Positions 7,577 to 16,025 of a stretch of 64,000 nucleotides of DNA are shown here, piece after piece. Every line of letters starts with the position of its first letter. The stretch's first letter is position 1. Source of the DNA: Desulfobacula sp. (GTDB lineage: Bacteria; Desulfobacterota; Desulfobacteria; Desulfobacterales; Desulfobacteraceae); the NCBI RefSeq assembly GCF_014237455.1, contig NZ_JABZFL010000030.1, positions 62,001 to 126,000 on the forward strand, in the 5' to 3' direction. The notes beneath the pieces are model-generated. The model was given only the letters and a program-made list of their open reading frames with translations, made no database searches and had not been told where the DNA came from. A program made the translations under genes and the position numbers.

Positions 7577-9126
7577 ATTAAAGATGTCCCTGTCATTTCA
7601 GAAGGTTGTTCAATATTTAATATCTTCAGAACGGTCGGTGCGATATCACCAAGAACGCCGTCCTTTATTGATATATCTTTAAAGTTATTCCCTGCGAGTA
7701 TCAATCTTACGGGGTTCAAGGTGTGGGCGGTGTGAGGGGAACCATCATCTGCAATCATCTGTTCTGAGTTTCCATGATCTGCTGTCACCAATGCGACACC
7801 GCCCGTTTTCCATATCGCCTCAACAACCTTTTGTACACACTTGTCCACGGTTTCACAGCCTTTGATTGCAGCCTCCAAAATTCCTGTGTGCCCGACCATG
7901 TCCATATTGGCAAAATTGAGGATGATAAACTCAAATTCTTCCGACCTGATTTTATCACAAGCTTTTTCTGCCAATCCGAGAGCGCTCATTTGGGGTTTTT
8001 CATCGTAGGTCGCCACATCTCTAGGAGAAGGGATCAGTATTCTTTTTTCTTGATCAAAAACTTTTTCATTACCGCCATTAAAAAAATAGGTCACATGGGC
8101 ATATTTTTCAGTTTCAGCAATTCGAAGCTGGGGGATGTTGTTTTTATTTAATATCTCCCCGAGAATATTATCCAGGTGCTGTGGAGCAAACACCACAGGC
8201 AGATCAAAAGTTTCATCATACTGCGTCATGCAGACGAAACCCGCAAGATCTATCTTCTTTCTTCTGGTAAACTCATTAAACCTAAGTTCTGTAAAGGCCC
8301 TTGTGATTTCCTTTGCCCGATCAGCCCTGAAATTAAAAAAGATAATGCCGTCTCCATCGTCAATGGTACCATTTGGGCCACCCTTTAACGGGTGATTATT
8401 TTTAAGGAAAATAGGTTTGATAAACTCATCGGTCTGATCTGAATCATAGGCGTTTTGTATGGCTTTAACCGAGGTTTGTTCAATCACACCTGCGGCTTTC
8501 GCAAATAGGTTGTATGCCTTTTCAACCCTGTCCCACCGCGTGTCCCGATCCATAGCCCAGTAGCGGCCGACAATGGTGGCAATTTTTCCGTATTTATGAA
8601 TATTCAGATAGTTCTGAAGTTGTTGAGTATAATTAATACCGCTGGTGGGAGAGGTATCCCGGCCGTCAAGTATCGAATGGATAAAAAGGTTTTTTACACC
8701 ATTTTGTCTGGCCATGTCGATCAGGGCAAACAGGTGGGAGATATGACTGTGTACACCCCCGTCTGACAGCAGTCCCATGAGGTGGAGGCTTTTTCCTGAT
8801 TTTGAAACCTGCGCCATGATATCCAAAAGTGCAGGGGTTTTAAAAAAGGATTTGTCTTTAATGGCTTGATTTATTCTTACAAAATTTTGTAACACTTTTC
8901 GGCCCGCACCGATATTCATGTGACCGACTTCTGAGTTGCCCATGGTTCCGTCGGGAAGGCCGACTGCACTGCCTGAGCACTGAAGCTTGCAGTTTGGAAA
9001 ATTTTTTAACAGAGAATCCAGAAAGGGAGTGTTGGCTATCGCAAAGGCATTCCCTTGTTTTTCATTATTAATACCCCATCCGTCAAGAATTATTAAAATG
9101 TTGACAGGGTACGATTTAGAACTCAT
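7573..9126 (-). CDS. gpmI: 2,3-bisphosphoglycerate-independent phosphoglycerate mutase
   Basis: The enzyme interconverts 3- and 2-phosphoglycerate in glycolysis and gluconeogenesis, using two Mn2+ ions. The metal-binding start is LIILDGWGIN, the phosphoserine nucleophile lies in NSEVGHMNIGAGR, and later metal ligands appear in FNFRADR, ANMDMVGHTG and VTADHGN. The ORF-track start at 9264 is too early because it runs through rsfS. A GAGGAG box seven bases before the ATG at 9126 gives a 517-residue protein of normal length. The gene overlaps the rsfS end by 11 bases, so it belongs to the rplU-rpmA-obgE-nadD-rsfS operon. Confidence 0.95.
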   Translation of the reverse strand: MSSKSYPVNILIILDGWGINNEKQGNAFAIANTPFLDSLLKNFPNCKLQCSGSAVGLPDGTMGNSEVGHMNIGAGRKVLQNFVRINQAIKDKSFFKTPALLDIMAQVSKSGKSLHLMGLLSDGGVHSHISHLFALIDMARQNGVKNLFIHSILDGRDTSPTSGINYTQQLQNYLNIHKYGKIATIVGRYWAMDRDTRWDRVEKAYNLFAKAAGVIEQTSVKAIQNAYDSDQTDEFIKPIFLKNNHPLKGGPNGTIDDGDGIIFFNFRADRAKEITRAFTELRFNEFTRRKKIDLAGFVCMTQYDETFDLPVVFAPQHLDNILGEILNKNNIPQLRIAETEKYAHVTYFFNGGNEKVFDQEKRILIPSPRDVATYDEKPQMSALGLAEKACDKIRSEEFEFIILNFANMDMVGHTGILEAAIKGCETVDKCVQKVVEAIWKTGGVALVTADHGNSEQMIADDGSPHTAHTLNPVRLILAGNNFKDISIKDGVLGDIAPTVLKILNIEQPSEMTGTSLI

Positions 9127-9514
9127 CATCGTTCTCCTCGGATTCGTATGCCGCTTCAAATTCTGAAAGATCAATTCTTGAGGCATCAGCCCACAGCCCT
9201 TCAAGATCATAAAAGGATTTTGTTTCGGATTTAAAAATATGGATGATAACTTCCCCATAATCAAGCAATACCCACTCGCCGGCTTTTACGCCTTCAATAC
9301 CAACGGCCTTTATTTCTTGGGTTTTTAAACTTTTAATCAGATGTTCGGCAATGGATGTTACCTGGCGTTGGGAGTTCCCTTCAATAATAACAAGGGTATC
9401 CGTATAAGAAGTAAGTTGTTTTACATCAATGGCGATAATTGATTTTGCCTTTCTCTCAAATGCAGGGACCAGGTATTTTTTAAGCTCATCTTTTATCGTG
9501 ACAGAATTTTTCAT
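9116..9514 (-). CDS. rsfS: Ribosomal silencing factor RsfS
   Basis: A 132-residue member of the RsfS/Iojap family, which binds ribosomal protein uL14 and blocks subunit joining when nutrients run out. Family features are KKAKSIIAIDV-like strands, 'YTDTLVIIEGNSQRQV', and the GEWVLLDYGEVIIHIF core. The C-terminus has an acidic tail (ESEENDDEF). Its position directly after nadD, with a 4-base overlap, is the classical arrangement. Confidence 0.93.
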   Translation of the reverse strand: MKNSVTIKDELKKYLVPAFERKAKSIIAIDVKQLTSYTDTLVIIEGNSQRQVTSIAEHLIKSLKTQEIKAVGIEGVKAGEWVLLDYGEVIIHIFKSETKSFYDLEGLWADASRIDLSEFEAAYESEENDDEF

Positions 9515-10158
9515 TTATAGAGTTCCTTTGTTCTAATAATTTTTTCGACATTTTCAGGCACAAGATCCTTTATGGATTCGTTATTTTTTATCCGTGCCCG
9601 GATCATGGTGGATGAAATATCTATTTTGGGGACCTTGCAAATTATTATTTTCTGTTTCTTTTTATGGGAAAAAGTATTGTTCTGTCCATTAAAAATGTAC
9701 CCCTTTGATATGTTTTCGTCAATAAAAGAGGCAATGGCATTATTGTTTTCCCAATGTCCTCTCAACATGATGATAATACGGACAGCCTCAAATATTTGAT
9801 CTTTATGTTTCCAGGTTTTAATATCTAAAAATGCATCAGATCCCATTAAAAGAAAAAAATGGGTCTGTTCGCCATATTCTTTTTTAAATTCATTGATGGT
9901 GTCAATGGTAAAGGAAGGGCCTTTTCTTATTAATTCTTTGTCTGATACCAGAAAATTCTTATGATTTTTCAAACTTACTTTTACCATTTCAAACCTGTCT
10001 TTGGCTGGGGCAAGATTGATATGGGGTTTGTGGGGCGGTGTTGCAGAAGGAATTAAAAATATTTTTCCCAACCCACATTTTTTTTTGACATGCTGAATAA
10101 TACTAATGTGGCCATTGTGAAAAGGATTAAAAGTTCCGCCAAAAAGTCCGGCATTCAT
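9511..10158 (-). CDS. nadD: Nicotinate-nucleotide adenylyltransferase
   Basis: A 215-residue enzyme that adenylates nicotinate mononucleotide with ATP in NAD+ synthesis. The nucleotidyltransferase signature GLFGGTFNPFHNGH starts the protein, and ISSTMIR provides the second ATP-binding motif near the C-terminus. Length and both motifs are typical. It overlaps obgE upstream and rsfS downstream by four bases each, so translation is probably coupled. Confidence 0.95.
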   Translation of the reverse strand: MNAGLFGGTFNPFHNGHISIIQHVKKKCGLGKIFLIPSATPPHKPHINLAPAKDRFEMVKVSLKNHKNFLVSDKELIRKGPSFTIDTINEFKKEYGEQTHFFLLMGSDAFLDIKTWKHKDQIFEAVRIIIMLRGHWENNNAIASFIDENISKGYIFNGQNNTFSHKKKQKIIICKVPKIDISSTMIRARIKNNESIKDLVPENVEKIIRTKELYK

Positions 10159-11156
10159 TTTTTACTCTTTTTAAGCTCAGAAGATAAAAGTTTAATGAGT
10201 TCTTTTACCCCTTTACCCGTTGCTGCTGAAAGAGTCAACACCCGGATGTTTTTTAAAGCGTTTTTAAATGCTTCAACCTTTTCTTGCGTGTCCGGCAAGT
10301 CAATCTTGTTAAGTGCGACAATCTGAGTTTTTTTTGCCAGTGTTTGACTGTATTTGGCCAACTCATTGTTTATCAGGTTAAAAGAGCTGAGAGGGGATGC
10401 AGGATCTATCTGGAAAGAATCAATCAGATGAACCAGGATTCCGGTTCTTTCAATATGTTTTAAAAAACTGATGCCCAGTCCGGTTCCTTCATGGGCACCC
10501 TCAATCAAGCCCGGGATATCTGCCACTGCAAAGGGTTCTCCAAAAGGCGGGTCTACCATCCCAAGGATAGGGGTCAGTGTTGTAAAAGGATAATCAGCTA
10601 TTTTGGGTCGGGCCGCAGATATGCTGCTGATAAGTGTTGATTTTCCTGCGTTGGGCAAACCAACAAGTCCGACATCGGCAAGAAGCTTTAATTCCAGCTT
10701 AAGTTTCAGTTCAATCCCGGGAATCCCGGGTTGAGAGTGCCTGGGCGACCGGTTGGTAGAGCTTGCAAACCGTTTATTGCCCCGTCCGCCCATGCCGCCA
10801 TGGGCAAGAATATATTCATCCTCAGTGTCGGTCAGGTCGATAATGATTTCGTTGGTGTCTTCGTTGGTAACAATGGTTCCCGGGGGAAGGGCGATGGTGC
10901 AGTTTGAGCCGTTCTTGCCATGTTTTTGTTTTCCCTGGCCGGGCTGGCCGTTTTTGGCCTTGAGCAATTTCTGCCGGCGATAATCAAAGAGTGTTCGTTT
11001 GCTCCGATCGATTTTCAGTATAACATTGCCACCGTCGCCACCGTCGCCACCATCAGGTCCTCCTCTTTCAATGTAACGTTCCCGCCGGAAGCTTGTGCAT
11101 CCACGGCCGCCGTCACCGGACTTGACAGTGATAATTGCTTCATCTACAAATTTCAC
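10155..11156 (-). CDS. obgE: GTPase ObgE/CgtA
   Basis: A 333-residue Obg GTPase. The glycine-rich N-terminal Obg fold is clear ([25 protein letters not shown]), followed by the G domain with [10 protein letters not shown] (P-loop), DIPGLIEGA (G3) and NKID (G4). It ends soon after the G domain, so the variable C-terminal domain of some homologues is missing. It acts on the large ribosomal subunit as an assembly and stress checkpoint factor. It lies between rpmA and nadD in the usual order with 4-base overlaps. Confidence 0.96.
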   Translation of the reverse strand: MKFVDEAIITVKSGDGGRGCTSFRRERYIERGGPDGGDGGDGGNVILKIDRSKRTLFDYRRQKLLKAKNGQPGQGKQKHGKNGSNCTIALPPGTIVTNEDTNEIIIDLTDTEDEYILAHGGMGGRGNKRFASSTNRSPRHSQPGIPGIELKLKLELKLLADVGLVGLPNAGKSTLISSISAARPKIADYPFTTLTPILGMVDPPFGEPFAVADIPGLIEGAHEGTGLGISFLKHIERTGILVHLIDSFQIDPASPLSSFNLINNELAKYSQTLAKKTQIVALNKIDLPDTQEKVEAFKNALKNIRVLTLSAATGKGVKELIKLLSSELKKSKK

Positions 11157-11407
11157 GTTTCATAAACGCTGACTTTTTTTCTGTTGCGGCCTTTTCTTTC
11201 ATAGGTGACAACACCGTCAATTTTGGCAAAAAGGGTATAGTCCTTGCCCAAGCCCACATTGTTGCCGGGATGGATTTTGGTGCCAACCTGTCTTACAAGA
11301 ATATTTCCTGCAAGAACGTTTTCTCCACCAAATTTTTTAACGCCGCGCCGCTGCGCATTAGAGTCGCGACCGTTTTTTGTACTGCCGGCTGCTTTTTTAT
11401 GTGACAT
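11153..11407 (-). CDS. rpmA: Ribosomal protein bL27
   Basis: An 84-residue protein with the bL27 pattern: [16 protein letters not shown] at the N-terminus, then [17 protein letters not shown] and [11 protein letters not shown]. The protein lies near the peptidyl-transferase centre. The N-terminus does not show the cleavable extension found in Firmicutes. It follows rplU after 18 bases. Confidence 0.97.
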   Translation of the reverse strand: MSHKKAAGSTKNGRDSNAQRRGVKKFGGENVLAGNILVRQVGTKIHPGNNVGLGKDYTLFAKIDGVVTYERKGRNRKKVSVYET

Positions 11408-11425
11408 TAGATTTCTCCTTAATAT

Positions 11426-11737
11426 CTAAACCGCAATGGATTCTATTTTAATTTCAGTATAATGCTGTCTGTGGCCTTTCATTTTCCTATAGCCTTTACG
11501 ACGTTTATACTTGAAGACTAATTGTTTTTTACCCTTTCCCTGCTCAAGAATGTGTGCTTTAACTGAAGCGTTTTCAACTTTCGGGTTTCCAAGGGTGATG
11601 GCTTCACCATCTGAATACATGAGGATGTCATCAAATTCAATCTGAGAACCTTCGGTACCTTCAAGCTTTTCAACTTTCAGGATCTGTTCTTCATGAACCT
11701 TGTATTGTTTTCCTCCGGTTCTGATAACTGCGTACAT
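11426..11737 (-). CDS. rplU: Ribosomal protein bL21
   Basis: A 103-residue protein opening with MYAVIRTGGKQYKV, the family hallmark, and containing the FKYKRRKGYRKMKGHRQHYT RNA-binding region. It is the first gene of the rplU-rpmA-obgE-nadD-rsfS-gpmI operon and has an AAGGAGAG ribosome binding site. A good promoter lies 54-82 bases upstream. Confidence 0.97.
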   Translation of the reverse strand: MYAVIRTGGKQYKVHEEQILKVEKLEGTEGSQIEFDDILMYSDGEAITLGNPKVENASVKAHILEQGKGKKQLVFKYKRRKGYRKMKGHRQHYTEIKIESIAV

Positions 11738-11790
11738 TTTTAAACTCTCCTTATTATCTCAATACTTTTTGCATTTTTAAAAAACTCTTA

Positions 11791-11819
11791 ATGCTATACT
11801 TATTCCATGGATTTGTCAA
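11791..11819 (-). promoter_or_regulatory. Promoter of the rplU operon
   Basis: On the minus strand, TTGACA, 17 bases and TAGCAT (overlapping TATAGC) lie 54-82 bases before the rplU start. The -35 is a perfect match. The site lies just downstream of the radical SAM gene that ends at 11839. Confidence 0.6.
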
Positions 11820-11838
11820 GATAAACATATTTGAAAAT

Positions 11839-13518
11839 TTAAAATGGTGAACGGTGAACAAAGATGTCGGCAGCAGGGTCGTATACTGACGGATGGGTTT
11901 TAATAAATTTCAGTATGGCGCCATCATTGGAGTTGTTCAGCAGACAGAAAACGTAACACCTGAAAATGTCAAAAGAATCAATATCAGGCTCGGTTAAAAG
12001 GTTTTCAGGGGGTCTATGAGCAACTAAGGTAGTGTCTGTATCGAAACCATTTTTTATTTCATCTTTTAAAAGAAACCGCATCATTTTTATTTTAATTGGA
12101 TTTTTTTGTACATAGGTAGATATGGAGCCAAGAAAAAAAGATACAGCAGACAGTTTTGACATCAGGCAGCCTGCTTTTTCACATAAATTCAGGTGAGTAT
12201 GTATCTTTTTTAAATAGAAGCCTTTATTTTTGTTTGACAGGTTTTTGAAAGCAGTCTTTGAAAGAAATTGTTTTTTTAAATGTTTCAGTACAACCGGTGT
12301 CATTTTTTTTCTTTGAAGTCGTGGCTTTTCTTCGAAAATGGAAAGATACTCTTTCAGGCTTCTCATTCCCGGTGGTGTCAATTCGTCTGACCCATTATCA
12401 AGGATGATGGATTCTATTTGCACATCCAGTAAGCGATCTAAGTGATATCGGTTTTTATTCAGGCCATACCCTTCAAGGGGTTTGAAATAATCCACAAGCA
12501 GAGCGTTGCGGCCGGTTTTTTTTACCGGGAAAAAGTTTGTCTCTGATGTAACTCGGATTTTTTTATGTCCAAAAGGATATAATGCACTGGTAAAAGAGGG
12601 AATAATGATAAAAGCGCCGTCGGGTGTTATTTCCGTGCCATACCCGTCGGTTATTGATGGCTTGATGGAAACAAAGTCCTCATCAAGTCCTGCAGGAATT
12701 AATAGTTCGTCCAGATCATGCTGCTTGCTGATGGGGTTCCCAAGTTCCCGTTCGATTTTTTTGATGCGGGCTTTATTTTTCGAAGTGATGCTGACAGAAA
12801 GGTTTGAGTTCATTTTTAAGAGCTTTTCTAACAAACGTTCTTTTCCTTTGGGAACCTTTGTTAGAATGCTGTATTCAAGTGGTCTTTTTTTTAAATATGA
12901 AAGGATGTCGGATATGGTTTTTTTATCCTCTGTCCAGTCCAGGGGATCGGAAGCACCATAAAGGGAGATGCCATCATTTTGTTGCTGTTCCATATGGTTT
13001 AGAATTTTCAGGATGGCTTTATAGGAAAAATGCGACCTTACCTTGGGCAAAGCCCATTCATTGCACCGTCTGCAAAAATTACTACACCCACAGCTCAATT
13101 GAAATGTCATGGCTGTTTTAAACAACAGATCTTTCCGGCAATTGTCCAAACCAATTTTTATTTCCCATGTCCGGAAATCCACATGAGGGATAGAGCCAGA
13201 TGATTGTTTAATAGTATCTAAAATAAGGGTTTTCAGACGGTTATGGTATCCCTTGAATTTTGGGGTGCAGTTCTTCAGAGCGGGCTTGAATTTTTTAATA
13301 ATGGTTTGTATCTGGTTTAACAGTTTTTCCGTATTTTCATTGAATTCTGAATTGGCTTCAGTATATTTGAGAATATCATAGTAAATCTGTTCGGCAGCTT
13401 TATAATTATTATCATACACTGCAACTAAGAGTTGGTTCTTTTTTTGTTCTAAAAAAGAACCATTGGTTTGTAGGGTGTAAGTTTTTTGTTGTTCTGTCAT
13501 TGAAGAAGAAATTATCAT
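11839..13518 (-). CDS. Radical SAM protein of unknown function
   Basis: A 559-residue protein. About 140 mostly helical N-terminal residues precede the radical SAM cluster motif C-x3-C-x2-C (LSCGCSNFCRRCNEWALP). After it come barrel-like elements such as ISLYGASDPLDW and YSILTKVPKG. No second cysteine-rich (SPASM) domain is evident; the C-terminal third is helical. No ribosome binding site distinguishes the ATG at 13518 from that at 13500. It stands alone between the dsr terminator and the rplU promoter, so neighbours give no clue. The substrate is unknown. Confidence 0.75.
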   Translation of the reverse strand: MIISSSMTEQQKTYTLQTNGSFLEQKKNQLLVAVYDNNYKAAEQIYYDILKYTEANSEFNENTEKLLNQIQTIIKKFKPALKNCTPKFKGYHNRLKTLILDTIKQSSGSIPHVDFRTWEIKIGLDNCRKDLLFKTAMTFQLSCGCSNFCRRCNEWALPKVRSHFSYKAILKILNHMEQQQNDGISLYGASDPLDWTEDKKTISDILSYLKKRPLEYSILTKVPKGKERLLEKLLKMNSNLSVSITSKNKARIKKIERELGNPISKQHDLDELLIPAGLDEDFVSIKPSITDGYGTEITPDGAFIIIPSFTSALYPFGHKKIRVTSETNFFPVKKTGRNALLVDYFKPLEGYGLNKNRYHLDRLLDVQIESIILDNGSDELTPPGMRSLKEYLSIFEEKPRLQRKKMTPVVLKHLKKQFLSKTAFKNLSNKNKGFYLKKIHTHLNLCEKAGCLMSKLSAVSFFLGSISTYVQKNPIKIKMMRFLLKDEIKNGFDTDTTLVAHRPPENLLTEPDIDSFDIFRCYVFCLLNNSNDGAILKFIKTHPSVYDPAADIFVHRSPF

Positions 13519-13565
13519 TCTTTGATAAGGAGTTCAATCATTTGATGAATCACAGTCGGTCACTG

Positions 13566-13606
13566 AATAAAAAACAGGGGGGTTTCATTTAAAAAGAACC
13601 CCCCTG
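13566..13606 (-). terminator. Rho-independent terminator of the dsrMKJOP operon
   Basis: A 10-bp GC-rich stem (CAGGGGGGTT paired with AACCCCCCTG) with a 12-base loop lies 36 bases after the dsrP stop codon. On the minus strand it is followed by a U-rich run (TTTTTTATTC), the usual intrinsic terminator layout. Confidence 0.85.
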
Positions 13607-13641
13607 AATAAAAGATCAATATTTCTATTTACGGTTATAAA

Positions 13642-14799
13642 CTATCCGCGAACCTCTTCTTTAACTTGCGTTGCAAGTTTGTAAAGAATGGTCAAAACCA
13701 GGAAACCCGTGGCATAAACCGCCAGTGTAATCGTGATTTCCGGTCCTGTTGGAGCATACTCTGTTACATGATGCAAGGGTGACGGTACAAACCCGCCTGA
13801 GATCATACCCAGGCCCTTATCTATCCATGCCCCGATGACAATCATGGCACAGGTGACCGGCAACAGGGTTTTATTGTTCCTCAATTGTGGAATCAGCAGA
13901 AAAACGGCGCCTGTTCCCATGAGTGTCAGACTGGTCCACATCCAGGGGACAAGTTGAGTGTATCCGTGATATCCAAACAAGAGATACTGGATATGCGCCT
14001 TATGGCCTGGAATATTGGAATAGTAGACAACAAAGACCTCACACAAAAAGAAGAACAAGTTGGCAATAATGGCATAACAGACGATTTTTGACAATGTCTG
14101 CATGGCATCCCAGCCCGGATCAAATTTGGTGAATTTTTTGATAATATAACAGAGAATGATCAAAAAGGCCGGTCCGGCAGCAAATGCCGATGCCAGAAAC
14201 CTGGGAGCTAAAATGGCTGTCAGCCAGAATCCGCGTCCCGGAAGGCCGCAGTAAAGATAGGCTGTGACCGTATGAATACCAATGGCAAAGGGAATGGAAA
14301 GATAGACCAGGGGTTTTGTCCACCATACCGGTTCCACCTGATTTCTTTCCGCTTCCAGCACCTTCCATCCCACAACAATGTTTAAAAACAGATAACCGTT
14401 GAGTACCAGCATATCATAGAATAATATTGATTTAGGTGACGGATATAATAATACGTTTAGCATACGGATGGGCTGTCCTAAATCCACAACAATGAAGAGA
14501 AGACACATGATCAGCGCACCCACGGCCAAAAATTCGCCTAAAATGGTAATCCTGTGAAATTTTTCATAATCATGGAGATAAAAGGGGATGACAACCATGA
14601 CACCTCCTGCGGCAACCCCCACAAGATAGGTAAAGTTTGCAATATAAAAGCCCCAGGATACATCCCGGCTCATGCCGGTGATCATAAGGCCATTTGTGAA
14701 CTGATCAATATAAACGATCGCTCCTGCTCCTATTACAGCGAGCAGAAAGACTATCCATAACCAGTAATTCTTACTTCCTTTAATAGCTATTTCAAGCAT
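13642..14799 (-). CDS. dsrP: DsrP, NrfD-type membrane subunit of the Dsr complex
   Basis: A 385-residue NrfD/PsrC-family integral membrane protein with about ten transmembrane helices, for example WLWIVFLLAVIGAGAIVYI and the following YIANFTYLVGVAAGG. It should exchange electrons between the quinone pool and the periplasmic iron-sulfur protein DsrO. It is the last gene of dsrMKJOP and is followed by a strong terminator. Its start lies 9 bases after dsrO. Confidence 0.93.
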   Translation of the reverse strand: MLEIAIKGSKNYWLWIVFLLAVIGAGAIVYIDQFTNGLMITGMSRDVSWGFYIANFTYLVGVAAGGVMVVIPFYLHDYEKFHRITILGEFLAVGALIMCLLFIVVDLGQPIRMLNVLLYPSPKSILFYDMLVLNGYLFLNIVVGWKVLEAERNQVEPVWWTKPLVYLSIPFAIGIHTVTAYLYCGLPGRGFWLTAILAPRFLASAFAAGPAFLIILCYIIKKFTKFDPGWDAMQTLSKIVCYAIIANLFFFLCEVFVVYYSNIPGHKAHIQYLLFGYHGYTQLVPWMWTSLTLMGTGAVFLLIPQLRNNKTLLPVTCAMIVIGAWIDKGLGMISGGFVPSPLHHVTEYAPTGPEITITLAVYATGFLVLTILYKLATQVKEEVRG

Positions 14800-14808
14800 A
14801 CTCGCTCC

Positions 14809-15633
14809 TTACATGATATAGTAAACAGAGGGTTCAGTACCCAGAGACTGTTTACGTCTGATTGTATAATGTTCATTCAAAAGCACCCGGATCTCGGATT
14901 CAGGATCTTCAAGATCCCCCACCACTATTGCACCTTCCGATGCTTCCACGCAATGGGGTTGTTCTCCTTTAGTCAGCCGTTCAGCACAAAGATTGCATTT
15001 TTCCACAACCCCTTTGGACCGGGTGGGGAATTTTAGATCAGTCTCTTCGATAAACGGTCTTGGATCTCTGAAATTAAAACTTCTTGATCCATAGGGACAG
15101 GCTGCCATACAGAACCTACAGCCGATACAGCGGTGGAAATCCATCAATACGATACCGTCTTCCCGCTTGAACGTCGCTCCTGTTGGACAGGCTTTAACAC
15201 AGGGTGCGTTTTTGCAATGGTTACAGGTCACGAGAAAGGGAAGATCATGGAATCTCTCTGCCAGGAATTCATCTTCCTTGTCAGGGAATGCATAGTGAAA
15301 TCCTTCTTCCCAGATCCATTTGACTTCCTGTTTATGATTGACAGGTCTTGTATTGGGGTATTTTTCCTCATCCACTTCAAAGTTGAAGTCGGGTACATTA
15401 TGGGCTTTATGACAGGCCGTAACAATATTTTCAGCCACTTCATCCGTAATTTTGTTGGTATCAATCACCATGCCCCAGCGATGGGCTAAAAGTGCTCCCT
15501 CATTTGGGCTTTTCACCGCATGGGCTGTACCGTGAGAATCAGATGAAGCAAAGTGAATTGCCGGAAAAGCGCCCAACCCAATGGCAGCAATACCTGCTAC
15601 TTTAAGAAAGCTTCTTTTGCTTTTTTTCATCAT
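14809..15633 (-). CDS. dsrO: DsrO, periplasmic iron-sulfur subunit of the Dsr complex
   Basis: A 274-residue ferredoxin-like protein with four cysteine groups, including CNHCKNAPCVKACPTGA, CIGCRFCMAACPYG and CNLCAERL. The N-terminus has a Tat-like signal (SKRSFLKVAG, then a hydrophobic stretch), but the pair is Lys-Arg rather than Arg-Arg. DsrO carries electrons between DsrP and the haem protein DsrJ on the periplasmic side. Either of two adjacent ATGs could start it. It overlaps or abuts the dsrJ stop codon. Confidence 0.93.
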   Translation of the reverse strand: MMKKSKRSFLKVAGIAAIGLGAFPAIHFASSDSHGTAHAVKSPNEGALLAHRWGMVIDTNKITDEVAENIVTACHKAHNVPDFNFEVDEEKYPNTRPVNHKQEVKWIWEEGFHYAFPDKEDEFLAERFHDLPFLVTCNHCKNAPCVKACPTGATFKREDGIVLMDFHRCIGCRFCMAACPYGSRSFNFRDPRPFIEETDLKFPTRSKGVVEKCNLCAERLTKGEQPHCVEASEGAIVVGDLEDPESEIRVLLNEHYTIRRKQSLGTEPSVYYIM

Positions 15634-16025
15634 TTAATCTCCTTGGGGTTTGTGTGACATTCCCAGCAATAGGGATCAACCGAAGCATACGTATGACACG
15701 AGTCACAAAATTTCGCCTTGTCTTCATGGCAGCCCAGACAGGAATTTTCGCCTGTTGAAAGGCTCATATTAAATGAATGGCCGTTTGCAGATTTGTACTG
15801 CCTGTCGGCATCCCTTACCACTGCATCTCTCCATTCATCCAGAAGAGACATGTGATTGGCTCTCATTTCATATTTATCCAGCACGCATTTTTTTTCAGTT
15901 TTGGATTTGCCCAAAAGTTCTGCCTCAGGCATTGCCTGGGTAGTTGTAACAATATTAAACCAGAACGGTGAGAGTACGGCCAGGACAAAAACTACAAGTC
16001 CTGTGATGATGTAATTTTTATTCAT
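15630..16025 (-). CDS. dsrJ: DsrJ, triheme cytochrome c of the Dsr complex
   Basis: A 131-residue protein with an N-terminal membrane anchor or signal helix (YIITGLVVFVLAVLSPFWF) and three CxxCH haem c motifs close together: CLGCH, CDSCH and CWECH. This matches DsrJ, the periplasmic triheme subunit. It overlaps dsrK by 8 bases at its start. Confidence 0.93.
   Translation of the reverse strand: MNKNYIITGLVVFVLAVLSPFWFNIVTTTQAMPEAELLGKSKTEKKCVLDKYEMRANHMSLLDEWRDAVVRDADRQYKSANGHSFNMSLSTGENSCLGCHEDKAKFCDSCHTYASVDPYCWECHTNPKEIK

Noticed and set aside
7573-9264. ORF-track start of gpmI at 9264
   Set aside because: It would run 46 codons through rsfS; GAGGAG before the ATG at 9126 and the family length decide for the later start.
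12506-12961. 151-residue plus-strand ORF and similar long antisense ORFs (for example 22292-22798 minus, 51039-51545 minus)
   Set aside because: They lie fully inside well-supported genes on the other strand, with no recognisable motifs or ribosome binding sites.
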